From the NCBI GenBank assembly GCA_016841445.1, contig JAENZD010000001.1, positions 682,001 to 746,000 on the forward strand: a stretch of DNA of 64,000 nucleotides, written 5' to 3'. Made by a program: the position numbers and the translations under genes. How positions within the stretch are numbered: position 1 is the stretch's first letter; each line of letters starts with the position of its first letter. Below, in pieces: positions 44,670 to 52,781 of the stretch. Source of the stretch: Anaerolineaceae bacterium. Lineage in GTDB: Bacteria; Chloroflexota; Anaerolineae; Anaerolineales; Anaerolineaceae. A model generated the notes under the pieces. The model was not told the DNA's origin and did not search any database. It worked only from the letters and a program-made list of their open reading frames with translations.

Positions 44670-45674
44670 TTAGAAATCCCTTTGGAGTAAGCTCTCAGTA
44701 AGCTCAAATATCGCTATCGCATAGTCGTTCTGGTGCGAGAACAAACCTTTGACAATTGTGAACGCTTTCTCGGTAAAGGATTTTGCTTGGTCCTGCACGC
44801 TTTCCATTGCACCGCAGGTTTTAAGGACTTCTGTCATTCGTGTTAATTTTTCTGAGCTGGCTTGTTCTTCTTGCCACATAGATCTAAATTCAGGCGAATG
44901 AACCAGCCCATATAAGACGGGCAAGGTTTTCTTTTTACTCAGGAGATCGCTGGCAGCGGATTTGCCTGTTACCGCTGGATCTCCCCAGATTCCCAAAAGG
45001 TCATCTTGCATTTGAAATGCCAACCCCAGGTTTTCCCCAAAATGATAGAGCGTCGATAGGATGGTATCATCCCGCTCAGCTGCCAAACCGCCCAACCAGG
45101 CGGTAAAACCAATAAGGGCAGCCGTTTTTCCGCGAACCATTTCCAGGTAGTCTGCTTCGGTAACTGCTCTTTCCTTTTCAAAGGTGATATCCATATGCTG
45201 GCCTCGCGTCAGGTGCAGGCAAACCTGATTGAACTTCAGTGAGGCTTTCACCGCTGAATCAGGATTGAGGGTTTCACGCAAGCCCAGCATGGTTAGTTGG
45301 GAAATACTGAACAATGCATCACCAGCATTGATCGCCAGGGGAATTCCCCAACGCTGCCAAAGAGTGGAACGTCCATGTCGTATTTCAGATTTGTCTTCAA
45401 TGTCATCATGAATCAGGGTGAAATTATGCAAGAGTTCGATCGCCAGCGCACCAGGCATAACTTTTTCTGGATCGGTCCCCAACGCTCCCGTGAATAGTAG
45501 TGAGAAGAGAGGACGCAGTCGCTTGCCCCCGCCTTTATCATCGGCCCAACCCATATGGTAGGTCAGCATGGTCCTGAGCTCTTCGCTCCCGTCAAAATCC
45601 ATCCGTTCAAAGGTGGACTGCAATTCATTTTCAATTTTGGGAATCCAATTTTTCTGAAAGGCGGAAAGAGTCAC
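44670..45674 (-). CDS. polyprenyl (geranylgeranyl/farnesyl) diphosphate synthase
   Basis: 334 residues of the all-helical trans-prenyltransferase fold. First Asp-rich motif HDDIEDKSEIRHG (DDIED), second QDDLLGIWGD, plus GGKRLRP near residue 53. It condenses IPP with allylic diphosphates in the cytoplasm; chain length cannot be set from sequence alone. It follows the type 2 IPP isomerase gene by 12 bases, giving an isoprenoid operon. Confidence 0.92.
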   Translation of the reverse strand: MTLSAFQKNWIPKIENELQSTFERMDFDGSEELRTMLTYHMGWADDKGGGKRLRPLFSLLFTGALGTDPEKVMPGALAIELLHNFTLIHDDIEDKSEIRHGRSTLWQRWGIPLAINAGDALFSISQLTMLGLRETLNPDSAVKASLKFNQVCLHLTRGQHMDITFEKERAVTEADYLEMVRGKTAALIGFTAWLGGLAAERDDTILSTLYHFGENLGLAFQMQDDLLGIWGDPAVTGKSAASDLLSKKKTLPVLYGLVHSPEFRSMWQEEQASSEKLTRMTEVLKTCGAMESVQDQAKSFTEKAFTIVKGLFSHQNDYAIAIFELTESLLQRDF

Positions 45675-45686
45675 GGTTTTTCCCCT

Positions 45687-46718
45687 CTAATCAATGGGTT
45701 GAAGCTTATCGAGTGTTAGTTCATCCAGGGTGCGGGTACCGCTGGCAAACATGGCGATCCGAACCTGCTCAACGATCATCCGCATCGCGCTAATAGCTGA
45801 TTCCAGGGAATCGTTCGCTGCCTTCAGGAATGTGCCTGCCATCCCGCCCATACTGGCACCCAGCGCTAGAGTTTTAGCGATGTCGATTCCATTTTTAAGT
45901 CCGCCGGATGCAAAAACCGGTTTATCCTTGAAAATTGAGCAAGCGTTGCGAACCGAATCCGCTGTTGGGATACCCCAGCCTACAAAGGCCCCTGCCGTAT
46001 GAGCGGCGTAAGGGTCACTAATGCGGTGCATCTCAACCTGGGACCAGGATGTGCCACCTGCACCAGCCACGTCGACCGCATCCACCCCGGCATTGTAAAG
46101 TAATTGAGCGGCTTCCAATGAGATACCCCAGCCGACTTCCTTGACGATCAGGGGAACGGGTAGGGTACGGCGAATCCTGGCGATCTTCTCGACTAATCCG
46201 TTGAAATCATGATTTCCTTCTGGCTGCAGCGCTTCCTGCAGCGGATTGAGATGCAAAACAAGTGCATCGGCTTCGATCATTTCAACTGCATGCAGGCATT
46301 CCATTGGACCAAAGCCTGTATTAAACTGGACTGCGCCAAGGTTTGCAAACAGAAGGATATCCGGTGCATAGCGGCGAACCTGGAAGGAATTCGCCAGTGA
46401 GGGATCTTCAAGGGCGGCACGCTGTGAGCCCACACCCATCGCCAGGCCAACCTCCTGGGCAGCTTCGGCTAAAGTGCGGTTGATCCGTGCAGCTTCTGCA
46501 GTACCCCCTGTCATCGATGAGACGAGTACGGGCACCGGTTGGTGCTTGCCGAAAAGAGTTTGGGAGAGGTTGACATCCTCCAAAGCCATCTCAGGCAGCG
46601 CCTGGTGGATGAAGTGATAGCGCTCCAGCCTGGTAGTCAGGGCGCTGGAGACATCCTTTTCGAGGTTAATACGGATATGATCTTTTTTTCGTTCAGGTAA
46701 TTGCGTGTCTTTTTTCAT
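45687..46718 (-). CDS. fni: type 2 isopentenyl-diphosphate delta-isomerase
   Basis: 343 residues. Typical FMN-enzyme parts are RKKDHI near the N-terminus, SSMTGGT, AMGVGSQRAALEDP, LHLNPLQEALQPEGNHDF, VKEVGWGIS, DVAGAGGTSW and ASGGLKNGIDIAK. It interconverts IPP and DMAPP with reduced FMN and Mg. Placed 12 bases upstream of the prenyl synthase on the same strand, and divergent from the acyl carrier protein gene. Confidence 0.95.
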   Translation of the reverse strand: MKKDTQLPERKKDHIRINLEKDVSSALTTRLERYHFIHQALPEMALEDVNLSQTLFGKHQPVPVLVSSMTGGTAEAARINRTLAEAAQEVGLAMGVGSQRAALEDPSLANSFQVRRYAPDILLFANLGAVQFNTGFGPMECLHAVEMIEADALVLHLNPLQEALQPEGNHDFNGLVEKIARIRRTLPVPLIVKEVGWGISLEAAQLLYNAGVDAVDVAGAGGTSWSQVEMHRISDPYAAHTAGAFVGWGIPTADSVRNACSIFKDKPVFASGGLKNGIDIAKTLALGASMGGMAGTFLKAANDSLESAISAMRMIVEQVRIAMFASGTRTLDELTLDKLQPID

Positions 46719-46756
46719 CTCTTGGGGTTAAACATGGTTGAAGTTGACCCAAAACC

Positions 46757-46784
46757 TTGACACTAGGCCAAGGCGCGTTAGAAT
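46757..46784 (+). promoter_or_regulatory. promoter of the acyl carrier protein gene
   Basis: TTGACA (46757-46762) and TAGAAT (46779-46784) are separated by 16 bases. Transcription would start about 25 bases before the ATG. This is the best sigma-70-like promoter in the window. Confidence 0.65.
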
Positions 46785-46815
46785 TTGTTTAATCATATCA
46801 CAGATAGGAGTAGTA

Positions 46816-47052
46816 ATGTCAGATACGTTGGATAAAGTCAAAGAAGTTATTGTTGACGTTTTGAAAGTGGATGTTGGAAATGTAACCGAGGAAACCCGTT
46901 TTATTGAGGATCTCAAAGCTGATTCGATGGATCAATTCTTCCTGATCGATGGGTTTTGCGAGAAATTTGATATCACCATTTCGGATGAAGATGCTCGTAA
47001 AATTCAGACAGTTAATGATGCCGTGACGTATATCGATGCTAAACTTGAGTGA
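46816..47052 (+). CDS. acyl carrier protein
   Basis: 78 residues from the ATG at 46816 (MSDTLDKVKEVIVDVLKVD), behind ATAGGAG; longer in-frame starts overlap the promoter. The phosphopantetheine Ser is in LKADSMDQFFLIDGF; the usual DSLD reads DSMD, and the helix II region (QFFLIDGFCEKFDI) deviates from standard fatty-acid AcpP. It may be the housekeeping ACP or a specialised one. No fatty-acid genes adjoin it; a strong terminator follows. Confidence 0.85.
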   Translation: MSDTLDKVKEVIVDVLKVDVGNVTEETRFIEDLKADSMDQFFLIDGFCEKFDITISDEDARKIQTVNDAVTYIDAKLE

Positions 47053-47146
47053 ATTGTGAAATGTGAATGGGGGAGAGGTGATTCAAGATAGATTGGTGAT
47101 TCATATGTGATACCATATCTGCGCTCACTAAACTTGTAGAAATTGA

Positions 47147-47169
47147 CCCCCGAGAATTCGGGGGTTTTT
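47147..47169 (+). terminator. intrinsic terminator after acyl carrier protein
   Basis: CCCCCGA (47147-47153) and TCGGGGG (47158-47164) make a 7-bp stem with a 4-base loop, followed by five T. It separates the ACP gene from the convergent membrane-protein gene. Confidence 0.88.
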
Positions 47170-47205
47170 GATGTAGAGTTAGTTCCCAACCCGCCTGCGT
47201 TTTGA

Positions 47206-47829
47206 TTAAATCCAGTGCAGAATCCCGGCGAAGACCACCATCATCAGTGTATCCAGCGCAAAGAGTGAACCAATCACACGGCGTTGGATCTTAGGTTGCC
47301 AGTCATAGGCCAGGAAGGAGACCACGAAGAAGGGGATGTAGGTGGTGATGAAGACTGGGAGTGCACCCCACCAGGGATAGACCCAGTGGAAAGCTGGTGT
47401 TTTTGCCAGGAAGATCTCAATGATCGAGAACAAGGCAGCATTTGCTATAGCCATCACAATCCGGTTGTTTAATCCCAGTATCTTGGCTTTGGGGTCCTCA
47501 GGCAAAAGTTTACTGAGCAGCAGTCCAGCAATTGAAAACATGAAACTTAACTCAATCCCCACACCGATCAGGATCAGGAAACTGGTTCCGGTTGGGACGG
47601 TCCACAGGGCGTGGCCACTGAAATGCTGGATCAGGGCGTTGACGATTTCGTAGAACCAATGCACGCCATAGAGCGCCAGCCCGGCCGCGATGCCCTTGAA
47701 ATTGCCCTTTTGGTATTCATTGGTATAGACATAGATCACCAGTGCCAGCAGGGTGATGATGACCCATTGGAAGTTTTCCCCCGAGCGCAGTATGGCCAAT
47801 GCCTGGTCGGTCAGTTCGGGTTGGTTCAT
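47206..47829 (-). CDS. integral membrane protein, unknown function
   Basis: 207 residues with about six membrane spans (for example WVIITLLALVIYVYTNEY, FLILIGVGIELSFMFSIAGL, ALPVFITTYIPFFVVSFLAY). A His/Trp-rich segment (GVHWFYEIVNALIQHFSGHALW) between spans 2 and 3 could bind a metal or heme, but no family is recognised. SD GGAGGAACC precedes the ATG. Monocistronic between a terminator and a divergent lipoprotein gene. Confidence 0.7.
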   Translation of the reverse strand: MNQPELTDQALAILRSGENFQWVIITLLALVIYVYTNEYQKGNFKGIAAGLALYGVHWFYEIVNALIQHFSGHALWTVPTGTSFLILIGVGIELSFMFSIAGLLLSKLLPEDPKAKILGLNNRIVMAIANAALFSIIEIFLAKTPAFHWVYPWWGALPVFITTYIPFFVVSFLAYDWQPKIQRRVIGSLFALDTLMMVVFAGILHWI

Positions 47830-48062
47830 GGTTCCTCCATGTAGAGTTGGATTATAGGATTGGTTGCCAACTCACCAGACTGATGGATTGGTTTTTCTAA
47901 AAGAAAGTATAACCGATTTTTCTTGCTGAAACTTTCCCGAACTTTTCAACATTTTGATAACTAAATAGCAATAAATAACATTTAATGATCATCATTTCTC
48001 ATAGGCACTGATATACAGTAAAATGAAATCATGTGATATTTAATTCATTGAAGGATTCAACT

Positions 48063-48515
48063 ATGAAAAAAATGATTAAACCCTTGCTTTTTATTTTGAC
48101 TTTCATTTTTCTTCTTTTCCTTTCTTCTTGCGCAAGAGTGGTCGGGCCGGATTATGATGCCCAATTAGCGGAAACGGAGTGGATTCTGTTTGCGTATGGT
48201 GACGTTGAGGCACCCACCCAGGTGGTTGATGGGACGGTTGTCACACTCCAGTTCAAGCCTGATGGGTTAGTTGGCGGATCTGGTGGATGTAATGTTTACA
48301 GCACTAAATGCGAGGTTTCGGATGGGGCGATCACTTTTGGTGATATTGAAGCGACTTTAATGGCTTGCCTGGATGAAGAAGTAACAACGCAGGAATCTAA
48401 TTACTTTTTTGCTTTGAGGGAAGCAACTCGTTATGAAAGATCGGGGGATAAACTGAGGATATGGTATGGTGAAGAGCAGAGCGTTTTGAACTTTGATATC
48501 CTTGAAACACCTTGA
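48063..48515 (+). CDS. META-domain lipoprotein
   Basis: 150 residues from the ATG at 48063, behind GAAGGA. A lysine-rich start, a hydrophobic stretch and lipobox LSSC with Cys 23 mark a lipoprotein. Residues 35-145 form a META/DUF306 domain (ETEWILFAYG, LQFKPDGLVGGSGGCNVYST, ATLMACLDEE), as in HslJ-like outer-surface proteins. The function is unknown; it is sometimes linked to stress or adhesion. Confidence 0.85.
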   Translation: MKKMIKPLLFILTFIFLLFLSSCARVVGPDYDAQLAETEWILFAYGDVEAPTQVVDGTVVTLQFKPDGLVGGSGGCNVYSTKCEVSDGAITFGDIEATLMACLDEEVTTQESNYFFALREATRYERSGDKLRIWYGEEQSVLNFDILETP

Positions 48516-48531
48516 GGTGGAATAATAATTC

Positions 48532-48546
48532 TGGTAACCCTTACCA
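48532..48546. promoter_or_regulatory. palindrome TGGTAA-CCC-TTACCA (copy 1)
   Basis: Perfect 6-bp inverted repeat with a 3-base centre, about 100 bases upstream of the membrane gene at 48648. GTAACCCTTACCAAA is near-identical to the sequence before the paralogous gene at 51145. Likely a shared regulator site. Confidence 0.4.
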
Positions 48547-48647
48547 AAAAATGGGGAAAAAGGAGGATTACTCCCTAATCAAGAATTGCTACATCGCGTG
48601 ATAAAATTTAATTAATCACACGAAATTGCTAATGAAAGGTTAAATTT

Positions 48648-49046
48648 ATGCGAGAACAAGAATCTAATGTGAAGCTCATTAAATTAATGCGCTGGACGGC
48701 ACGTGTGTTGAGTGTTCTTGTGCTGATCCTGGCCATAACGATCTTAGTTACTCCTGGGACGGAAGTTGAAGGTCAAACGCCTTCAGTGGCTTATTGGATT
48801 TTGCTGGTCATGTGGTGCGTGGGAGTTTTGGGATTGCTGATTGCCTGGCGTTGGGAGCTGGCAGGGGCAATTATCGCAATATTTGCACTGATCACCCGTG
48901 ATATGTTCTATTTCAGCCTGAGCCGGCAATCCTTTGTGGATTTTGGGATGGTTTGGCTGCCCATTTTGATCCCTGCTCTGATTTTTGCCCTGGTGTGGTG
49001 GCTGGATAAAAAGGCCAAGGAAAAAATGTTCGAGGCTAGATCCTAA
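48648..49046 (+). CDS. small four-span membrane protein (paralogue A)
   Basis: 132 residues with four predicted spans (VLSVLVLILAITILV, VAYWILLVMWCVGVLGLLIA, AIIAIFALITRDMFYF, WLPILIPALIFALVWWL). It is clearly related to the protein at 51145-51561: both have R W.AR near residue 15, TP in the first loop, L.AW.WE in the third span and a Lys-rich tail. Family of unknown function. AAAGG lies about 8 bases before the ATG. The next gene follows after 37 bases. Confidence 0.75.
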   Translation: MREQESNVKLIKLMRWTARVLSVLVLILAITILVTPGTEVEGQTPSVAYWILLVMWCVGVLGLLIAWRWELAGAIIAIFALITRDMFYFSLSRQSFVDFGMVWLPILIPALIFALVWWLDKKAKEKMFEARS

Positions 49047-49083
49047 TATCTTTTTTGATATCTGAAAGGATGGGGTTGTCCTA

Positions 49084-49527
49084 ATGCGAGAGACACCAAA
49101 TCTCATTGGAGCAGTAACAACCATCGTAATTTATTGTCTGTATATCTTGCTGTTTGGCTTTAGGATCATTGGACTGCCGAAACTGGGGCACTGGTTAGCC
49201 TCCCTGCAATTCCTATCGGTGCTCCCATTTGTTTATCTGCTTTTCACCGTAAGAAAATATAACCGCCCAATTATTTTCATCATCCAGGTTTTGCTATTTC
49301 TTACCTTTCTGGTCCTGGAATTGATCATTGATTATCTTTTTAAATTTGATTTCCGCCAAACGCGCTGGATGGTGATCGCTTACGTGACTTATTTCTTCGC
49401 AGCTTCGGGAGGGCTTTTGGGTTTGGTCGCCTTAATGGAAAACCGAATTTGGACGATCTTAGGGGTTGGTCTGTTCCTGGTAATGGGTGCAATGGCTTTC
49501 ATATCAAGAGCGGTTACTGGTATTTAA
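49084..49527 (+). CDS. small membrane protein, unknown function
   Basis: 147 residues with four to five predicted spans (AVTTIVIYCLYILLFGFRII, IIFIIQVLLFLTFLVLELII, YVTYFFAASGGLLGLVAL, TILGVGLFLVMGAMAFI). No motif is recognised. It lies 37 bases behind paralogue A, likely on the same transcript, and just before an IS remnant. Confidence 0.65.
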   Translation: MRETPNLIGAVTTIVIYCLYILLFGFRIIGLPKLGHWLASLQFLSVLPFVYLLFTVRKYNRPIIFIIQVLLFLTFLVLELIIDYLFKFDFRQTRWMVIAYVTYFFAASGGLLGLVALMENRIWTILGVGLFLVMGAMAFISRAVTGI

Positions 49528-49557
49528 CAATTTTTGGATAAAAGAAGAGAAAGTATG

Positions 49558-49702
49558 GAATGGACTGCACCCCCAAAAGTTGGACAATAAATCCAACCGA
49601 GGAGGTGCAGTTTTTTATGACAAAGTTCAGTGTAGAAGAATGCAGTCGAACTGGTTATGGAGGGAGCCAGTCTGGGTGAAGCAGCCCGACAAAAAGTGAT
49701 CA
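49558..49702 (+). mobile_element. IS3-family (IS150-type) left-end remnant
   Basis: The terminal sequence TGGACTGCACCCCCAAAAGT at 49560-49579, followed by TGGACA, matches the ends of IS3/IS150-group elements. The start of orfA follows at 49617: MTKFSVEE in the first frame, then, after a frame slip, AVELVMEGASLGEAARQKVI, which resembles the HTH of IS150 OrfA. The rest of the element is gone. CTGCACC/GGTGCAG and GTTGG/CCAAC nest into a hairpin followed by TTTTTT, so the end also looks like a terminator. Confidence 0.65.
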
Positions 49703-49722
49703 GTCCCCAAGTAATCTGGAAA

Positions 49723-50196
49723 TTAAGGAATTACTGCGCTGATTCCACTAACGAACAAAACTGCAACACCCAATAAGGCATTGAGGAACAATAGGCCAGC
49801 ATAAACATTCTTCTGTTGGGGTTTGAATTGCTCGAATTTTGGTCCCAAAATAAAACCTCGAATGATAGCAACGATGATCATGGCAAAGATCAGCAGGTGT
49901 TTGATCGAAATCAGTGTCTCATAAGTAGTGGCAAAGCTCATGAATCCGCCATACGCAGGATTTTGTCTCCCCAGCAGCAATCCTGTTATCCATAACCCAA
50001 TGATGCTGATCAAGGCAATGACCCTGAGACGGTTTTGGTAGCGGGTGACGATGGTTTTTTCATTTTTAGCTTTATTACCTTTGTTCATGAATGCTGGCAT
50101 AAAAATGAGCAAAGTTGTGAGCAAGCCACCGATCCATAACGCAGTAAAAAGGTCATGAAGGGATTTTATGATCCCAAAGATCAAATATTTTGGCAT
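49723..50196 (-). CDS. CopD-like membrane protein
   Basis: 157 residues with four spans. LHDLFTALWIGGLLTTLLIF and ISIKHLLIFAMIIVAIIRG carry the conserved His of the copper-resistance D (CopD) domain. Members are tied to copper import, but many stand-alone copies have unknown roles. It lies next to the Crp/Fnr regulator gene on the same strand, about 100 bases downstream of it. Confidence 0.75.
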   Translation of the reverse strand: MPKYLIFGIIKSLHDLFTALWIGGLLTTLLIFMPAFMNKGNKAKNEKTIVTRYQNRLRVIALISIIGLWITGLLLGRQNPAYGGFMSFATTYETLISIKHLLIFAMIIVAIIRGFILGPKFEQFKPQQKNVYAGLLFLNALLGVAVLFVSGISAVIP

Positions 50197-50295
50197 TTAG
50201 ATTTCTCCTATTAAACTAATTAACAGAGCGTAAGATACCAGGAAATTGCCAGAAATTCTTCGATAAAAGTCGAATTTATGGAATGAATTATCATA

Positions 50296-50973
50296 TTATT
50301 CCCGGGCGATTTCCTCCAATTCGGGGCGATTAATGATGATGATCTTTTCTCGCGTCACTTCAATGATCCCCTGATTTTCCAGTTTATTGAGGTTGCGGTT
50401 GACGACATCCAGTACTGTCCCGATTTGGTTAGCAATTTCAGATTGCGTTTTCCATGAATGGCGAATCAATACATCATCCTCAGCTTCAATTAGAAGAAGG
50501 CGCGCTAACCTCGCTTCGACATTATACAAAGATAAATTTTCCACCTGGGTCAAGAGGTGCTGAATGTGTTTTGATAGATTCATAATGATAACACGGGAGA
50601 ATGCCGGGTAATTTTCTATCAGACCTTCAACCTGTACCCGTGAAACTTTGAACACCATGGCGTTTTCCAAAGCAATCAGTGACATGGAGGTTTCTGAGTT
50701 TGAGAAAACTGCCAGCTCGTTGATCACTTCACCTGGTCCAATTAGCCGCAGAGTCTGTTGGCGTCCGCCTGCAGAGTTTTTCTCGGTTTTCAACCAGCCT
50801 TCGAGCACGAAAAACAGAGAATTTATCGATTGCCCTTCAAGGAAAAGGATTTCATCTTCTTCCAAACGGTGGGGCGTAATGGATTTGGCAAGTTCAGATA
50901 AAACATCATCAGGAAGCGCGTTAAGCAGTGGAAAGTCCCGAATTTGATCTATTGTAATATGTGTATTCATCAT
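50296..50973 (-). CDS. Crp/Fnr family transcription regulator
   Basis: 225 residues: cyclic-nucleotide-binding fold at about 15-130 (DEILFLEGQSINSLFFVLEG, LIGPGEVINELAVFSN) and a C-terminal winged HTH (TQSEIANQIGTVLDVVNRNL). The usual cAMP-binding RxS in the cap is absent (GEVINELAVF) and no N-terminal Fe-S cysteines are present, so neither cAMP nor oxygen sensing by cluster is supported. A second ATG one codon in is possible. It could be the factor for the palindromes at 48532 and 51113. Confidence 0.88.
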   Translation of the reverse strand: MMNTHITIDQIRDFPLLNALPDDVLSELAKSITPHRLEEDEILFLEGQSINSLFFVLEGWLKTEKNSAGGRQQTLRLIGPGEVINELAVFSNSETSMSLIALENAMVFKVSRVQVEGLIENYPAFSRVIIMNLSKHIQHLLTQVENLSLYNVEARLARLLLIEAEDDVLIRHSWKTQSEIANQIGTVLDVVNRNLNKLENQGIIEVTREKIIIINRPELEEIARE

Positions 50974-51103
50974 CTTAAGGTTTTCAATGTAAAAATGAAA
51001 CAGTCAATGATGTAAATCATATCAGAATTCTCACTTATTGTTCTTTCTACCCGGATGCGTGTCTTGAATAATGATGTGGATGAATATTCACTGAATTACA
51101 TGT

Positions 51104-51131
51104 TACAATAATTTTAGTTACCCTTACTAAA
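51104..51131 (+). promoter_or_regulatory. extended -10 with palindrome TTTAGT-TACCCTT-ACTAAA (copy 2)
   Basis: TGTTACAAT places a -10 (TACAAT) at 51104-51109. The 6-bp inverted repeat at 51113-51131 then covers the expected transcription start, and AGGAGGT for the next gene follows at once. GTTACCCTTACTAAA matches copy 1 (GTAACCCTTACCAAA) in 13 of 15 bases. The position fits repression. Confidence 0.45.
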
Positions 51132-51144
51132 CCAGGAGGTAATC

Positions 51145-51561
51145 ATGGTTAGTCAGTTCAAGAGACCCGCGAGCGTCTTATGGCTCCGTTGGGTTGCGCG
51201 AATCTGGAGTATTGGGGTTATCGTGATCGCATTGTTGTTTATTTTTACACCAGATGAATACGCAACAGGTGAACCACTGGCATTCCGAGAAATTTTTATG
51301 TTGAGCTTGTGGGGGTTAGCTATTCTGGGTTTGTTGCTTGCCTGGATTTGGGAGCGGTTTGGGGCAATTTTCACAATTGTTGTTATATTCTTACGGGAAA
51401 TTGCATTCTACCTGCTGTACAAAGAATGGATCGTTAATTTCCTTCTGATATGGGCAGCAGTTATCCCACCTGCGATCTTATTCTTGCTGGCATCTTCTAT
51501 CGAAAGAAAAGCGAAAAAAAAGGCAGCTCAAAAGCCGGGTTGGGATGTGCTGGAGATGTGA
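51145..51561 (+). CDS. small four-span membrane protein (paralogue B)
   Basis: 138 residues with four spans, homologous to the protein at 48648-49046: LRWVARIWSIGVIVIALLFI, the TPDEYATGEPLAFREI loop, LGLLLAWIWERFGAIFT and FLLIWAAVIPPAILFLLASS. The tail is Lys-rich. Very good SD (AGGAGGT). Function unknown. It is expressed alone from the promoter with the palindrome. Confidence 0.75.
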   Translation: MVSQFKRPASVLWLRWVARIWSIGVIVIALLFIFTPDEYATGEPLAFREIFMLSLWGLAILGLLLAWIWERFGAIFTIVVIFLREIAFYLLYKEWIVNFLLIWAAVIPPAILFLLASSIERKAKKKAAQKPGWDVLEM

Positions 51562-51672
51562 TTTGATACGCTTAGCAATTTTAAGATTTATTGATTTTCC
51601 CCGATTTTTTATGATATTTTCTCTACAAATTTCTTATTATCTGGCTAAGATGATTTCTTGAGTAATGATGTT

Positions 51673-51897
51673 TCATTTCTCTTTGTCTGATTTGTCGTAA
51701 AAAGCGATATCAGCGGCAATAAGTGCCGCAAAAATCCGGTCGATCTGCTCCAAATTTTGCTCTGGCTTAGAGAAAAACACCAGGATGTCATCCAGGGTGA
51801 TAAATTTTTTTTCCCTGCCTAGTTGAACAAGGCGTGCAAGTGGGGAATAATCCTCTTTAAAATGTCCTGTTGGGTTATTATTTTCATCCTGCTGCAT
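51673..51897 (-). CDS. stand-alone sigma-70 region 1.1-like protein
   Basis: 74 residues. The central part, LARLVQLGREKKFITLDDIL then VFFSKPEQNLEQIDRIFAAL and IAADIAFYD, follows the pattern of sigma-70 region 1.1 (leucine-rich helix, G...G.LT..E/D I, then P....EQID.I...L...GI.). No other sigma region is attached, and the flanking frames carry none. In housekeeping sigma factors this acidic domain shields DNA-binding parts and occupies the RNA polymerase cleft. As a free protein it might bind polymerase or act as a DNA mimic; this is inference. The match is by pattern only. Confidence 0.55.
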   Translation of the reverse strand: MQQDENNNPTGHFKEDYSPLARLVQLGREKKFITLDDILVFFSKPEQNLEQIDRIFAALIAADIAFYDKSDKEK

Positions 51898-51972
51898 CGT
51901 GACCTTGCCTGACTGTTTCGTTTATTCTTGAAATTGATCAATGACTTCAAATCTTCTTCTATAAGGATATTA

Positions 51973-52122
51973 TTATTTCCCTAAAACATCAAGATGCAAC
52001 ACATGATTATGACAAAAGTGATTTTGAAAAACAGTTCGGATTTTTTCTGGATCAGAGATTTTCTTAATGTTGTCCATGAAAATGTGCAGAATCTTTTTGA
52101 TCGGAAAATCAGTAATATTCTC
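51973..52122 (-). pseudogene. possible gene remnant or small protein, unidentified
   Basis: A minus-strand frame between stops reads as protein-like sequence: DFPIKKILHIFMDNIKKISD, then PEKIRTVFQNHFCHNHVLHL and DVLGK before a stop at 51973-51975. The only ATG (52077) would give 34 residues. AGGAG lies in front of an ATT codon at 52116. A His/Cys-rich end is notable, but no family is recognised. The 440-base gap 51898-52337 otherwise holds a short hairpin (CTCTCTC/GAGAGAG near 52136) and the sufE promoter. Confidence 0.3.
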
Positions 52123-52272
52123 CTAAACCTCAGGACTCTCTCACCGGAGAGAGGTGGTTTGTCACGTTGATACTAGTTTAATCAGGCTTTACGGTAGTCA
52201 ATTAAACTGGGATAATTGTTATAAAATGATGGAAACTAATGAAATTATATTCAGCATTCTGCATAGTCATGC

Positions 52273-52278
52273 TATAAT
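52273..52278 (+). promoter_or_regulatory. extended -10 promoter of sufE-ferredoxin
   Basis: TGCTATAAT contains a perfect TATAAT at 52273-52278 with TG extension, about 60 bases before the sufE ATG. No IscR-like site was recognised. Confidence 0.5.
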
Positions 52279-52337
52279 ACGTTCCTCATTCGGTTCATGG
52301 AATAGAAAAGATTTCATTTTTAGTTAGCTGGAAATTT

Positions 52338-52781
52338 ATGAAAAGTATTGAGGATATTGAACAAGAGATCAAGGACGAATTTAATCGATTACCTGATGTG
52401 GATACAAAATATGCTTATCTGTTCCAGGTCAGTGAGCGGCTCCCTGCTATGGACCTATCTCTTAAAAACGACCAGAATAAAGTTGTAGGGTGCCATTCGG
52501 ACTTGTGGTTCCACTTATCTTCCACTGAAGGAAAATATCACCTCTCAGCAGATAGCGATTCAATGGTCATTAAGGGGATCGCTGCCTTGCTGGTTCGCCT
52601 GATCGAAGGTCGAAGTGCCGCGGAAATTCAAAGAATAAACCTTGATTTCATTGATGAAACCGGTATTTGGAAGTTACCCTCTGAAAGGAATAATGGATTG
52701 TTAGCGATGCTTGAACACATCCAATCCCAGGTAAACCAGGCTGATGACCATAAGATTGTGAAAGTTGAGGATCCAACCTGA
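52338..52781 (+). CDS. sufE: SufE-like Fe-S assembly sulfur acceptor
   Basis: 147 residues. The SufE fold is shown by KYAYLFQVSERLP, the sulfur-accepting Cys in KVVGCHSDLWFHL, SDSMVIKGIAALLVRLIEGR and LPSERNNGLLAMLEHI. SufE takes persulfide from a SufS-type desulfurase. No SufS lies nearby. It overlaps the ferredoxin gene by one base (TGATGG), so the pair is co-translated. Confidence 0.9.
   Translation: MKSIEDIEQEIKDEFNRLPDVDTKYAYLFQVSERLPAMDLSLKNDQNKVVGCHSDLWFHLSSTEGKYHLSADSDSMVIKGIAALLVRLIEGRSAAEIQRINLDFIDETGIWKLPSERNNGLLAMLEHIQSQVNQADDHKIVKVEDPT

Noticed and set aside
52136-52153. CTCTCTC-ACCG-GAGAGAG hairpin as a terminator
   Set aside because: No T-run follows on either strand; left unassigned.
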